Shown: piece after piece, positions 1 through 10,100 of the stretch | Position numbering within the stretch: the stretch's first letter is position 1 | How the letters are laid out: each line of letters starts with the position of its first letter | Assembly (NCBI GenBank): GCA_033239125.1 | Contig: BSWB01000003.1 | Span: 31,077,001 to 31,141,000, forward strand | Source: Fagopyrum homotropicum | Lineage: Eukaryota > Streptophyta > Magnoliopsida > Caryophyllales > Polygonaceae | Direction of reading: 5' to 3' | Length of the DNA stretch: 64,000 nucleotides | The notes under the pieces: generated by a model | What the model was told of the DNA's origin: nothing | The model's database searches: none | The model's input: only the letters and a program-made list of their open reading frames with translations | Translations under genes and position numbers: made by a program

Positions 1-60
1 TTGCCAGATTCTCGTGACAGCTGTGCCACGACTCTCATGGCCAGCTCATGAAGAATTGGT

Positions 61-68
61 TATAAAAG
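61..68 (+). promoter_or_regulatory. Putative TATA box of the A LTR
   Basis: TATAAAAG lies in the LTR and is preserved in the two other LTRs of the family (22434-22441 and 27676-27683). In those copies a palindrome cassette ends about 60 bases upstream. It is the likely core promoter, with transcription starting about 30 bases downstream. The start site is inferred. Confidence 0.6.
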
Positions 69-566
69 TGGTCCTTGATAGTTGTTAGAGGCAGCTGGGA
101 TTTGGGTAGTTTGAGAGCAGCTCACATATTCTCCATTTTTCTTTGACAAAATATATTCCAAGAAGAAGAAGGACTTTTTCTAGGAAGGAAAGTGCAAGAA
201 GAAGAAGAAAGGAGCCATTGCCATTGAAGAGGAGAGGAGAAGACACACTTAGCTCTTGTATTTTCGGATTTATTTCTAGAAGTTTTTGAACTCTTGAACC
301 TTCCTTTGGAAGGGTTGTAAGTCGTTCTAATTTCATCTTCAGATTTAGATTGTGTTTGAAGTTCATTTGTTCATCTTCTTTCTCTCATTTTCTTGCAATG
401 GAGGTTATGAATCTATGCTTGTTTGTTTTGATTTCCAATATGAATGTTGTAGGCTAGATTGATGTGATTCTAGGGTAAGGAAAGGATGGTTATGGCTAGA
501 TCTATGATAGGACGAACTTAGATTTACCTTTGGATGATTTTTGTTTATGAACGTAGCTACTGTTAG

Positions 567-626
567 GAATCACGGGTAGTTCTTGAAGAACCACGGTCGT
601 GGTTTCTGTAGAACAAACCGTGATTC
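567..626 (+). repeat. Nested palindrome cassette (A family, LTR leader)
   Basis: Outer arms GAATCACGG and CCGTGATTC are exact reverse complements. They are separated by 13 bases on each side from a 16-base inner near-palindrome, AACCACGGTCGTGGTT. GTTCT and AGAAC within the spacers can also pair, so the whole unit can fold as one hairpin. The copy in the solo LTR is at 22940-22999, and a diverged copy is at 28183-28240. It lies about 500 bases downstream of the TATA box, so it would be in the transcribed leader. Confidence 0.85.
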
Positions 627-1459
627 TTCCTGGTTCGAAGGATCTTACCTTAGGTTCATAAAGTTGTTGAAACCCTAAGTTTTTGTTGAGTTTAACCTAC
701 CCTAGGGTGTACTAGTGTAGCGACTAAGTGTTAGGAGAGACTTACCCGGTAATCCTTGCCCTTAGAATCTAAAATAGCAAGGCCTTAGGTAATGGTGAGC
801 CTAATAAGCCGCCATTGGATTAAATGTGCTAGGATAGTTGATTAGGACTTCCCTTTCCGAGACTTACCCGGTAAGGATAGGTTAGATCCCTAATTAAACA
901 ATCCGGTTTGTGTTAAATTCCTACCCTTAGGTTCTTAGAAACTTAACCGGTAATGAGACCTTAGGTGTGGATTAGTTGGATCATGAGACTTACCCGGTAA
1001 TTGATCCCATTTTAGGAACACTTAATCCCAACATATCATAATCAATCCAAAGAATGAATAGATAACTTGAGTTTTATGCCATAACCGGAATTTCCAACCC
1101 CTAGAATCCGTCTTCCCTTTCTCTTGATCAACTTCTTGTTCGATTTGTTTATTTGTGCCAATTTTCCGACTTAGTTTGATTGATTGTTTGCATGCATTTG
1201 ATCTTTGAAGTGATCACCTAAAAACAACCAAAACAATTGAGATTTTTTTTCCTTTATATGCATCCTTTTCTTTAGACTTAGATCTTGCTAAATTCAATCA
1301 CAACTTAATTCGATTTCACCTTAGTCTTTGTGTTCGACCTTGGAATACTTATTCTGCTACATACGTCCCGTACATTGCGGGTGCGCTAGAAGTAGGATAA
1401 TTATAACAAGTATAAATTTAAGGCTTATTGCGTACACACCTTTTAGCGTAACAAGTTTT

Positions 1460-1477
1460 TGGCGCCGTTGCCGGGGA
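1460..1477 (+). other. Primer-binding site (tRNA-Asp) of element A
   Basis: TGGCGCCGTTGCCGGGGA is complementary to the 3' end of plant tRNA-Asp(GTC) including CCA, the primer typical of Athila elements. It lies a few bases after the LTR end. Minus-strand DNA synthesis would start here. Confidence 0.92.
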
Positions 1478-1594
1478 CTAGGTCTAGATTGAGTCTATTT
1501 TGTGATTGTTTATAGTGTAGATCCTTCTTGTTTCTTTTGATCTCTTTTTGGTTTTTGTCTTTGCTTTTCAGGACATCTATTTCTCTATAGGTGT

Positions 1595-4354
1595 ATGCGA
1601 AGATCTCGTGGCAAGGATTTAGCTCCATTCGATCCCGAACCGGAGAAAACCCTTCGATCTAGATCTAAGAACATTCGAAAGGAGAAAGAGATGGCCGGTA
1701 GAAATCTTCAAGCTGAATTGGATGAAGCCTTAGAACAAATAAGGCTAAGAGATGAACTCTTGGAGGAAGAAAGGAGACTTGCCAATGAGAGGCAAGAGGA
1801 AACTAGAAGGGAGATTGAAGAGATTAGGCAAGCTCTTGTTCAAGGAGAGCTTAATCGCCGACAACCTCCACCACCTCCGCCACAACCGCAGCCGGCGGCC
1901 AATGTTAGGGTTGTTCCCATTGCTATTGAGGAGCCACAAACCCTAGGGAGACGTATGGATCCGGCACAAAGAGCACACCGACCGGGTGTGAATCTAGGAG
2001 ATCCCGCAACCCACAACTATGAGCTCCGCCCTCAAGTTCTTCAAATGATCCGGCATAATCAATTTGGAGGGATGGAAGGAGAGTCTCCTCACCAACATTT
2101 GATGAACTATGAGATTTTGATGGAGACTCTTAGACCACCAAGATTGGAGAGCAACAACCATAAGCTAAGGGCCTTTTCCTTCTCTCTTAAGGACAAAGCC
2201 TTGGCTTGGTATCAATCTATTCCACAAGGGAGAGTTGGTACTTGGGAGGAGATGACAACCGAGTTTTTGACCAAGTTCTTCCCACCTTCCAAGACCACCG
2301 AGTTAAGGGGAAAGATCAATGCCTTTGTGATGAGGGATAGAGAAAGTTTGTTCAAGTCTTGGGAGAGATTTAAGGACCTTCTCCTAGATTGTCCGCACCA
2401 TGGCATACCAAAGATTGAGCTATTAGAGATCTATTTCAAGGGGCTTGATGAAGATAGCCAATTCAAGCTTCAATCTCTTTCCGGTGGGACCTTTATGGAG
2501 AAGCATGTGGATGATGCTTGGGAGTTTGTGGAGAAGCAAGCTCTAGTAATTGAAAAGTACTCTCATAGGAAGAGCGAAGGAAGAAAGGCGGGAGCATATG
2601 AGGTGAGCGAAGTCACCATGAGCAATTTCAAGCTTGACGCCATCAACAATGAGTTGAAGTCCTTGAGAGAGTTGTGCACTACCACCTTGAAGAGCCAAGC
2701 AACTCCTCAAGCACCTCCACGAGCCAACTTGTCTTCCAAGGAGGAAGATGTGAATTATATGGGAAGGGGCAACTTCAACAATTACCAAGGCCCAAGAAAT
2801 TTCAACAACAACCGGCAATTCAACAATTACCGGCCAAACCACAACCATCCCGGATTTTCTTACTCTAATCTGGATGGAGCCTTGAACCCTCCCGCCTCCA
2901 CAAGCACAACTCCACCACAAAGAGCTTCACAAGAACCTCCACCCGGTTTTACTCAACCTTCAAAGGATAGAACCGAAGTCATGTTTGAACAATTGCTAGG
3001 AAGATTGAGTGGACTTGAGAGCACCGTTACTTCAATTTCTAAGGCTCAAAAAGTCTTGGAAGCACAAGTCTTTCAAAAGACGGGTGAGGCACATAGAGAT
3101 CCGGGGAAGCTTCCCGGAAGAACCGAAGACAACCCCAGAGGCCAAGTTTTGGCTATCACAACAAGGAGTGGGTTGAGTATGAAGGATCCTTTGCCCAAGG
3201 ACCAAGCTAAGGGGAGTCAAGTAGTGGTAGAAGAGGGAAGAAAGCAAGATGATGGAGGCAAGAGCAAGGATGTAGAGCCAACCTATGTGGCACCACCTCC
3301 ATACAAGCCACCACTACCGTTCCCACAATCAAGAGCAAGAGCTCGTTTGGACAATCACTTTGGTAAGTTCCTTGAACTAATGTCCAAGTTACATATTAAC
3401 ATTCCGTTCATGGATGCCATCTTAGGAATGCCGGCATACGGAAAATTCTTGAAGGAAATACTCTCCAACAAAAGGAAGTTGGAGGAGTATGGGGAGATTA
3501 GGATGACCAAGAGATCCTCGGAATTAATCCAAACAATGAAGGAAGCAATGCCTCCCAAGCTAAGGGATCCGGGCTCTTTTTGCGTCCCAATAGGAGTGGG
3601 AGATGTGAAATACGAGGCCCTTTGTGATCTTGGAGCAAGTGTAAGCATCATACCGCTTGCACTTAGCAACAAGGTCGGGTTAGGAGAGCCAAAGCCGGTC
3701 AAGATGACCCTCTATATGGCGGACCGTTCTATCACTCATCCAGTTGGGATTCTTGAGGACATTCCGGTGCAATTGGGAGGATTCTATGTGCCTATTGACT
3801 TTGTAGTGTTGGACATTCCGGCGGATTACCCGGTTCCCATCATCCTAGGAAGACCTTTCTTAGCTACCTCCGGATGTTTAGTGGATTGCAAGAACGGGAC
3901 TCTCTCCTTCAACATTGGAGAGGAGAACATCAAGTTCAAGTTGTCCACAATGATGAAAGGGCCAACCCTTGATGAAGATATCTTCAACATAGTCGAGCAA
4001 GAAGAATCTAGAGAAATGGTGAGCTCAATCTTGATCAAGGACCCTTTGGAGAAGGTTCTTACCTTGAGTATGATGGAGGAAGCAAATGAGGAGGAATGCA
4101 ATGAAGAGATCAGAGCCTTGGAGGCCTTGGAAGAGGAGCCAAGAGTTAGATTTGAGAGCCACGAAGAAATTGTGAACAGCTGCAAGTTCCACGGTCGAGA
4201 TTCAGGTTCCACGGCCGTCAAACTCTCTGGACAACTCCGAGAAGCAAGCTTGGCAAGAACCACGGCCGTGGAAGTTGAGCAACCCGTGTTTCCAACCGTG
4301 GTTTTCCCTGGATCAGCTCTTGATGGTGATCAAGCTTCTAGGAGCCAAGGATAG
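1595..4354 (+). CDS. Gag-protease polyprotein of element A
   Basis: The ATG at 1595 opens a start resembling B's (MRRSR) and is followed by 919 codons. A coiled-coil segment (about residues 35-85) and a Pro-rich stretch precede the retrotransposon Gag domain (about 145-320). Next come an Asn-rich linker, a second short helical segment and the aspartic protease, whose active site reads Asp-Leu-Gly-Ala at D678. I see no CCHC zinc knuckle. The C-terminal linker (4189-4310) is built on palindrome motifs of the CCACGGCCGTGG type. The ORF ends at a TAG (4352-4354), and RT continues in the same frame after it. In B the same region is one open frame, so this is either a nonsense mutation or a suppressible stop. 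The former seems likelier given the other damage in A. Confidence 0.88.
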   Translation: MRRSRGKDLAPFDPEPEKTLRSRSKNIRKEKEMAGRNLQAELDEALEQIRLRDELLEEERRLANERQEETRREIEEIRQALVQGELNRRQPPPPPPQPQPAANVRVVPIAIEEPQTLGRRMDPAQRAHRPGVNLGDPATHNYELRPQVLQMIRHNQFGGMEGESPHQHLMNYEILMETLRPPRLESNNHKLRAFSFSLKDKALAWYQSIPQGRVGTWEEMTTEFLTKFFPPSKTTELRGKINAFVMRDRESLFKSWERFKDLLLDCPHHGIPKIELLEIYFKGLDEDSQFKLQSLSGGTFMEKHVDDAWEFVEKQALVIEKYSHRKSEGRKAGAYEVSEVTMSNFKLDAINNELKSLRELCTTTLKSQATPQAPPRANLSSKEEDVNYMGRGNFNNYQGPRNFNNNRQFNNYRPNHNHPGFSYSNLDGALNPPASTSTTPPQRASQEPPPGFTQPSKDRTEVMFEQLLGRLSGLESTVTSISKAQKVLEAQVFQKTGEAHRDPGKLPGRTEDNPRGQVLAITTRSGLSMKDPLPKDQAKGSQVVVEEGRKQDDGGKSKDVEPTYVAPPPYKPPLPFPQSRARARLDNHFGKFLELMSKLHINIPFMDAILGMPAYGKFLKEILSNKRKLEEYGEIRMTKRSSELIQTMKEAMPPKLRDPGSFCVPIGVGDVKYEALCDLGASVSIIPLALSNKVGLGEPKPVKMTLYMADRSITHPVGILEDIPVQLGGFYVPIDFVVLDIPADYPVPIILGRPFLATSGCLVDCKNGTLSFNIGEENIKFKLSTMMKGPTLDEDIFNIVEQEESREMVSSILIKDPLEKVLTLSMMEEANEEECNEEIRALEALEEEPRVRFESHEEIVNSCKFHGRDSGSTAVKLSGQLREASLARTTAVEVEQPVFPTVVFPGSALDGDQASRSQG

Positions 4355-5346
4355 TCTTCATTTGCTTTGGATTCATCTCATCCAACCTTGTTTGGATCGT
4401 TTTCAACCGATAAAGGTCCTCCCTCACTTGAACTCAAACCCCTCCCCTCTCATTTAAAGTATGCATTCCTTGGTGATAATTCTACATATCCGGTGATTGT
4501 TAATGCATGCTTGAGTGATGATGAACTTGCTAAATTGATGCATGAACTAAGATTGCATAGGAAGGTCATTGGTTATACTATTGATGATTTGGTTGGCATT
4601 AAGCCATCTTTGTGCATGCATAAGATAATGATGGAAGATAACCACAAACCCTCTATTGAACATCAAAGGAGATTGAATCCTATAATGAAAGAGGTGGTCA
4701 AGAAGGAAATCATTAAGTTTCTAGATGCGGGAATTATCTACCCTATCTCGGATAGTAAGTGGGTTAGCCCCGTTCATGTGGTACCTAAGAAGGGTGGAAT
4801 GACGGTAGTAACTAATGAGAACAATGAACTAATACCAACTAGGACGGTCACGGGATGGAGAATGTGTATAGATTATAGGAAGTTGAACATGGCCTCTAGG
4901 AAAGATCACTTTCCCCTCCCCTTCATTGACCAAATGCTAGAAAGATTAGCTCAACACTCTCACTTTTGCTATCTAGATGGGTATAGTGGATTCTTCCAAA
5001 TCCCTATCCACCCCGATGACCAAGAGAAAACAACTTTTACATGTCCATGGGGTACCTTTGCATATAGGAGAATGCCATTTGGGTTGTGTAATGCACCCGC
5101 CACCTTTCAAAGGTGTATGATGGCTATCTTTTCGGAATACATAGAAAATATCATGGAAGTGTTCATGGATGATTTCTCTGTTTACGGTTCTTCTTTTGAT
5201 AATTGCTTGGCTAACCTGTCATTAGTATTGCAAAGATGTGAGGAGACAAATCTTGTCTTAAATTGGGAAAAATGCCACTTCATGGTAAGTGAAGGTATTG
5301 TGTTAGGACACTTGGTGTCTAACCGTGGCATTGAGGTTGATAGGGC
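4355..5346 (+). pseudogene. Reverse transcriptase, N-terminal part of element A pol (interrupted)
   Basis: It is in frame with gag-protease but separated from it by the TAG at 4352-4354. Recognisable RT blocks are the conserved KKGGMTVV region, the IDYRKLN block, motif A (YLDGYSGFFQI, catalytic Asp) and motif C (FMDD near 5168). The frame runs to the codon split by element B at 5346 and resumes at 18450. The last codons before the artificial stop at 5398 belong to B's LTR and are not part of this protein. Confidence 0.88.
5342..5346. repeat. Target-site duplication of element B, left copy
   Basis: AGGGC precedes the TG of B's 5' LTR. The same five bases follow the CA of its 3' LTR at 18445-18449. 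Five base pairs is the normal duplication size for Ty3/gypsy integrases. Confidence 0.95.
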
Positions 5347-5626
5347 TGTTAGCATGAAATATTGTGATATTTTAGGCACGTTTTCTAGTCGTAATTGATT
5401 CATATTGATAGTCTTTGATTGAGCTTTATGCATATATGAGCTAGTATTGCCTATATTGTCGATATAGATGTCTACACGTGTTCTATGTTGATTATAGGTG
5501 ATTTGGAGCTATTTCCGAACGGAATCGAGCAAAGGAGAGTTGAGTCGATGTGTCTCTAGATCAAGGACACCTTTTGGAAGCAATTTGGAGTATTAGATTG
5601 AGGAATGCACGAATGAAGGCAAGAAT

Positions 5627-5772
5627 CACGGTTTTACCCTAAATTACGGCCGTGGATTGTGAAGCAGAATTCGATGTTCATTCCAGGGGATATTACGGCC
5701 GTGGAAGATATCCGTGTTTATTTCCACGCCTCAAAATTACGGTCGTGGAAACTTCCACGACCGTGATCTTGG
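5627..5772 (+). repeat. Palindrome cluster upstream of the B promoter
   Basis: About five full or half sites of the CCACGGCCGTGG type lie in 150 bases, beginning with ATCACGG and ending with TTCCACGACCGTGATC. It ends about 70 bases upstream of the TATA box at 5844. The 3' LTR copy is at about 17030-17175. Confidence 0.8.
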
Positions 5773-5843
5773 CGAATCCTTTCGCCACGTTTCGAAGCCA
5801 TGATCTCTTGAAGATCGGGCCGGGCCGACGTTTTGCCCTGCAT

Positions 5844-5851
5844 TATAAAAA
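5844..5851 (+). promoter_or_regulatory. Putative TATA box of the B LTR
   Basis: TATAAAAA lies in the LTR. The same box in the 3' LTR is at 17247-17254. The U3/R border would lie about 30 bases downstream; this is not proven from sequence. Confidence 0.6.
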
Positions 5852-6403
5852 GGACGGATGAAGCAAGATTCCGTCACCTCGCTACCTCGCTACCTCGCTT
5901 ACGACCTTTCAACCCTAAAGTTTAGCGGCAAAAACGCACGCTTAGCAACACAAACCCTCATTCTTGGAGGTGATTTTGAAGATCTCATTGAAGTTCCAAA
6001 GTTCGTATTGGAGAGTTGCTGTTTGTGATCTTCGTGTGGAAGATCGAAGTTCTTGGAGGATTTTTGCAAGAAGATTCCTCTCCTTGCTTAGGTTTGCTTT
6101 AGGATCGGATTGACATCCCGTTTCTTTTCTTTCCTAAGATTGTGATTGTTTATCCCGTTTTGAATCTTTTGACAAACACTTATTCTTGATTGTGATTCTA
6201 AGATTCAATTGAAGATTATTGATAGTTCTTGAAAGTTCCCATCTTTTGCCTTTTTAATCTTGAATTAATATCAATATGACTGTTATTGGCTAAAAACCCT
6301 TAACAATTCTAAGGTGAAGGGTTGATAGTTGTGGCTTAGATAATGATAGATCGATTGTAAATTGATTAGACCCTGAGAGTTAGAGAATTGTCGCCGAAAA
6401 CCC

Positions 6404-6462
6404 AAAATTACGGGCTGTTCTTGAGTTCCACGACCGTGGAATCTCAAGATCCAACCGTAATT
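6404..6462 (+). repeat. Nested palindrome cassette (B family, LTR leader)
   Basis: Outer arms AATTACGG and CCGTAATT surround the inner TTCCACGACCGTGGAA. The spacers contribute a further exact 7-base pairing, TCTTGAG with CTCAAGA, so nearly the whole 59 bases can form one stem. The copy in the 3' LTR is at 17797-17855. Confidence 0.85.
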
Positions 6463-7057
6463 CTCTTAAAGTTTACGAGCCTGCTTTTATCTTGATCCAA
6501 AGTTAAAGATTTGCTTTAGCTTAGTTTAGACTTGTCTTTTCTAGGTGGTAGTGAAGCCTCAACAACCTCTACCTCGATTGTGAGCCTCAACAACCTCAAT
6601 CGGATAAGTTAGTCTTGATCTTTAGATCATAGGTTTGGGTATTTGATGTTAATCCTTGTCCTTAGAACCTTTCTATATTGAGCCTCATCAACCTGTATAG
6701 GAAGAGTCTTTTGGGTGAGTTATATAAGGTTTTTGGAACCTCAACCGTACGATTACCTTACATTAGTATACCCTTGCATATCTTAACTCTGTCTTTACAT
6801 CATTAGTATATCTTGAATCGATTGCCACAGCTGGATACCTGGATCTTTAGGATTGTTGTTTTCCCAATATCTGCAAAACTCTCATATTAACCGCTTGATA
6901 ACCTGCAATCGAGTTCGTTCCACCCAAATCCCTGTGTTCGATACTCTGGAATTCTTGCTTAACTATATCGATCCGTACACTGCGGGTTCGCTTGCTTGAT
7001 TCTAGTTTTATAAATATAAAGCTTATTTGCACACACCTCTAGGGGCGAACAAGTTTT

Positions 7058-7075
7058 TGGCGCCGTTGCCGGGGA
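7058..7075 (+). other. Primer-binding site (tRNA-Asp) of element B
   Basis: TGGCGCCGTTGCCGGGGA lies six bases after the 5' LTR end and is complementary to the tRNA-Asp 3' end. Confidence 0.93.
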
Positions 7076-7152
7076 TTTGGCTTCGATCGAACCCGGGTGC
7101 CGGTTGTCAAGCTTGGGAGCTTGCTCTCGTTATTTGATTTTTCTTTGAGTGT

Positions 7153-10100
7153 ATGCGCAGGTCTAGGAACACAGAAGATCTCTTACCTCTTGATCAAGAG
7201 CTAGAGAAAACCTTGAGGCAAAAGCGCAAGGAAAGGAAGATGGCTGAAGAAAACGAGCACGATCTTCAAAATAAGTTGGCGGAGAAAGAAGCTCAGCTCC
7301 GATGGAATGAGACTCTCCTCCAGGATGAGATGGATCGCCATCAAACTCAAGTTAATGGTCTACAAGACATGATCGTTCAAATGAAGATAAAGATGAGCGA
7401 TCTTGAGGACAAGGTGGGCAAGAAGTCCTCGAGAAGGAGGACAAGGTCTAGAAGAAGAAACCACTCACCCACCGATGATAATGATTCTTCCATGCCTCCT
7501 TTAGAAGAGATTGATCCCACGATCAATATAAATCCTTTCAATCAACAAGGAGCTACTAACCGTCGCATTCCACCTAGAAATGCGAGGGTCGAACGTGTGG
7601 ATAATGAGCCAAGAACTCTTGGCCAGCGGATGGATCCAACACAACAACCACGCCGTTTAGGTGTGAACTTTGATGCTGAAGATGTACAAGGGTTTAGCTT
7701 CAACCCTCAAGTTATCACTCTTGTACGCCAAAGCCAGTTTGGCGGTACAAGCACCGAATCTCCACACCAACACTTGCAAAACTTTGAGTGTATGATGGAG
7801 ACGATGAGGCCAAAGAGCGCCACTACCAACAGCTATAAGCTCAAACCTTTCTTTTTCTCTTTGAAAGGGAAAGCGCTATCTTGGTACCAAGCTCTTCCTA
7901 GTGGAAAGCTAGAGACGTGGGAAGACCTCTCCGCAGAGTTTCTCACCAAGTTCTTTCCACCCTCCAAAACGGCGGAACTTAGAGGTAAGATTAATGCTTT
8001 TTCTATGAGACCTAACGAAAGTTTGTTTCAATCTTGGGAAAGGTTTCAGGATTTGCTCTTGGATTGCCCTCATCATGGCATATCCAAACTTGCCTTGCTG
8101 GAAATTTACTACAAGGGGCTGGATGCGGGAACGCAATTCAACCTTCAATCCCTCTCATGTGGAACGTTCATGGACATGAGAGAAGATGACGCCTGGGACT
8201 TCATTGAGAAGCAAGCAAGAGTCATAGAGAAGTATTCCCACCGGAAAGTGGAGGGAAATCGTGTGGAGCAAGGAGCAAAGCTCACACATGAAGCTCAAAA
8301 TCAGATTTTCTCCCTCAACAATGAGATCAAAGAGTTGAAGGAAACTATCAAGACCAACTTCCCAAAGCAACAAGAGAAGGATGTTGGCTATTTGGGCAAC
8401 AACAACGGCGGTGATAACACCAACCGCAACAACAATAACCGGAACAATAACCGGAACAACAATTGGAATGAGAACAACAACAACCGGAACAACAACAATT
8501 GGAACAACAATCGGGGTTCGAACAACAACAATTGGCGCTCCAATCAACAAAATTCCGGTAACTCCTATCCTTCCAATTCCAATTCACTAACTCCACCCTC
8601 CTCTTCCTCTACTCCTTTGAAAAGCCAGGGGCAATCATCAAATGGAGGAAACAATACGGGAAAGGAGAAGCCGGATCCCATGCTGGAAACGATCTTGGGA
8701 AAGCTTCAAGGGTTGGAGAACCGCATCATCAAGGTTGATGATCAAATTTCTAAGGTTGACAAAGCTCAAAAGGTTTTGGAAAATCAAATGTTCAACCATG
8801 CGGAGGAAGTTCCTAGAAATCAAGGGAAACTTCCAGGAAAGACGGAGGACAACCCTAAGGGAAGGGTAATGGCGATTACAACTAGGAGCGGAGTGACTAC
8901 CACCGATCCGCAGCCTACGTTTGTTGAAGTCCCCGTAGAGAAAAGCAAAGAAAAGGGGAAGGAGAAGGAAGACGTCTATGTTCCTCCTCCAGCTTTCAAA
9001 CCTCCCCTACCGTTCCCTCAATCTAGAGCGCGAGCGCGCCTAGATAAGCAATTCGGTAAGTTCATAGAACTCATGAGCAAGCTGCATATTAATATACCTT
9101 TCATTGATGCCATTGTAGGTATGCCGGCTTATGGCAAGTTCTTGAAGGAGCTCCTCTCTAACAAGAGGAAGCTAGAAGATTTTGGTGAAGTCAAGATGAG
9201 TTCGGATTCTTCGGACCTCATCAAGACTATGAACGAGAAAATGCCCCCAAAGCTGAAAGATCCGGGGTCATTTTGCATTCCCATTGGAGTGGGAGAGGTC
9301 ACATATGACGCTTTATGTGACTTGGGAGCAAGTGTGAGCATCATACCACTTGCATTGTGCAGGAAGATCGGTTTAGGCAACCCTAAACCAGTGAAGATGA
9401 CGTTATACATGGCGGATCGATCCATTACTCGTCCCGTCGGCATTGTAGAAGACGTCCCGGTCAAGCTAGGCAAGTTCTTTGTCCCCATTGATTTTGTCGT
9501 GCTTGACATTCCTGCGGATAGTCCAGTCCCGATCATACTCGGAAGACCGTTTCTTGCAACTTCCGGCTGCATGGTCGATTGCAAGAATGGGAGACTCGCC
9601 TTTGACGTTGGGGAAGAGAAAGTAGAGTTCGTTCTTTCCACTCTAGTAAAGGAGCCAATCTTTGATGAGGATATTTACAATGTCCAAGACGAAGAAGGTT
9701 TAACTAGGGAGGAGGTAAGTGCGATTCTCTTTAACGATCCTTTGCAAAAGGTTATTACTATGAGTCTAACCGATGTAGGAGGAGAAGAAGGGTGCAAAGA
9801 GGAAATTGAAGCCTTAGAGGCACAAGAAGAGATGCATGAAGTGGAGTTTGAGAAACTCCACGATGAGGCAGAAAATACTCGAATCCACGGTCATACTCTG
9901 TATTCCACGGCCGTGGATTCCATGACCAAATTCGACCTCCATTCCAGAGGATATTACGGCCGTGGAAAACCAGAGGAAACCGTGATTTTGACCGTGGAAA
10001 AGGACGATCGACACACTTCTTCAACTTCCTCAAATCCTTCTCCAAACCATTCAACATCCTTAGAAGCTTCTAAGGAAACATCAGAAGCTCCGAAAGCAAT

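Larger units (their letters stand above)
1..1453 (+). repeat. 5' LTR of element A (left end outside window)
   Basis: This stretch is collinear, without indels, with the last 1453 bases of the complete LTR at 21998-23826. I noticed about five substitutions between them. It ends in ACA directly before AGTTTTTGG and the primer-binding site. It holds a TATA box, one palindrome cassette, and several copies of the LTR motif TTACCCGGTAA. About 376 bases of U3 lie outside the window. The small reverse-strand ORF of 93 codons here recurs in the other LTR copy and has no support as a gene. Confidence 0.95.
5347..7051 (+). repeat. 5' LTR of element B
   Basis: It begins TGTTAGCATG and ends GCGAACA. It matches the 3' LTR at 16750-18444 almost base for base. 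A 10-base segment near 6090, flanked by a short direct repeat, is missing in the 3' copy. In place of the TTACCCGGTAA repeats of the A, D, F and G LTRs it carries several copies of GCCTCAACAACCT-like text between about 6547 and 6695. A TATA box and two palindrome clusters are present. Confidence 0.96.

Noticed and set aside
85..366. Reverse-strand ORF of 93 codons in the A LTR, repeated at 22458-22739
   Set aside because: It exists because the LTR is duplicated; no domain, no support from the diverged LTR copy.
1460..1477. Possible tRNA-Asp gene fragment
   Set aside because: It is the complement of the tRNA 3' end at the canonical primer position, repeated in every element; no tRNA body is present.
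5627..5772. CRISPR-like regularly spaced repeats
   Set aside because: Spacing is irregular, units are palindromes within LTRs, and the context is a plant retrotransposon.
5652..5861. Short ORF in B's LTR, also at 17055-17264
   Set aside because: Generated by the palindrome cluster; the two copies are simply the two LTRs.
8381..8590. Threonine-rich or cysteine-rich ORFs on both strands
   Set aside because: Shadows of the Asn-codon repeat in B's gag, not a microsatellite or separate gene.
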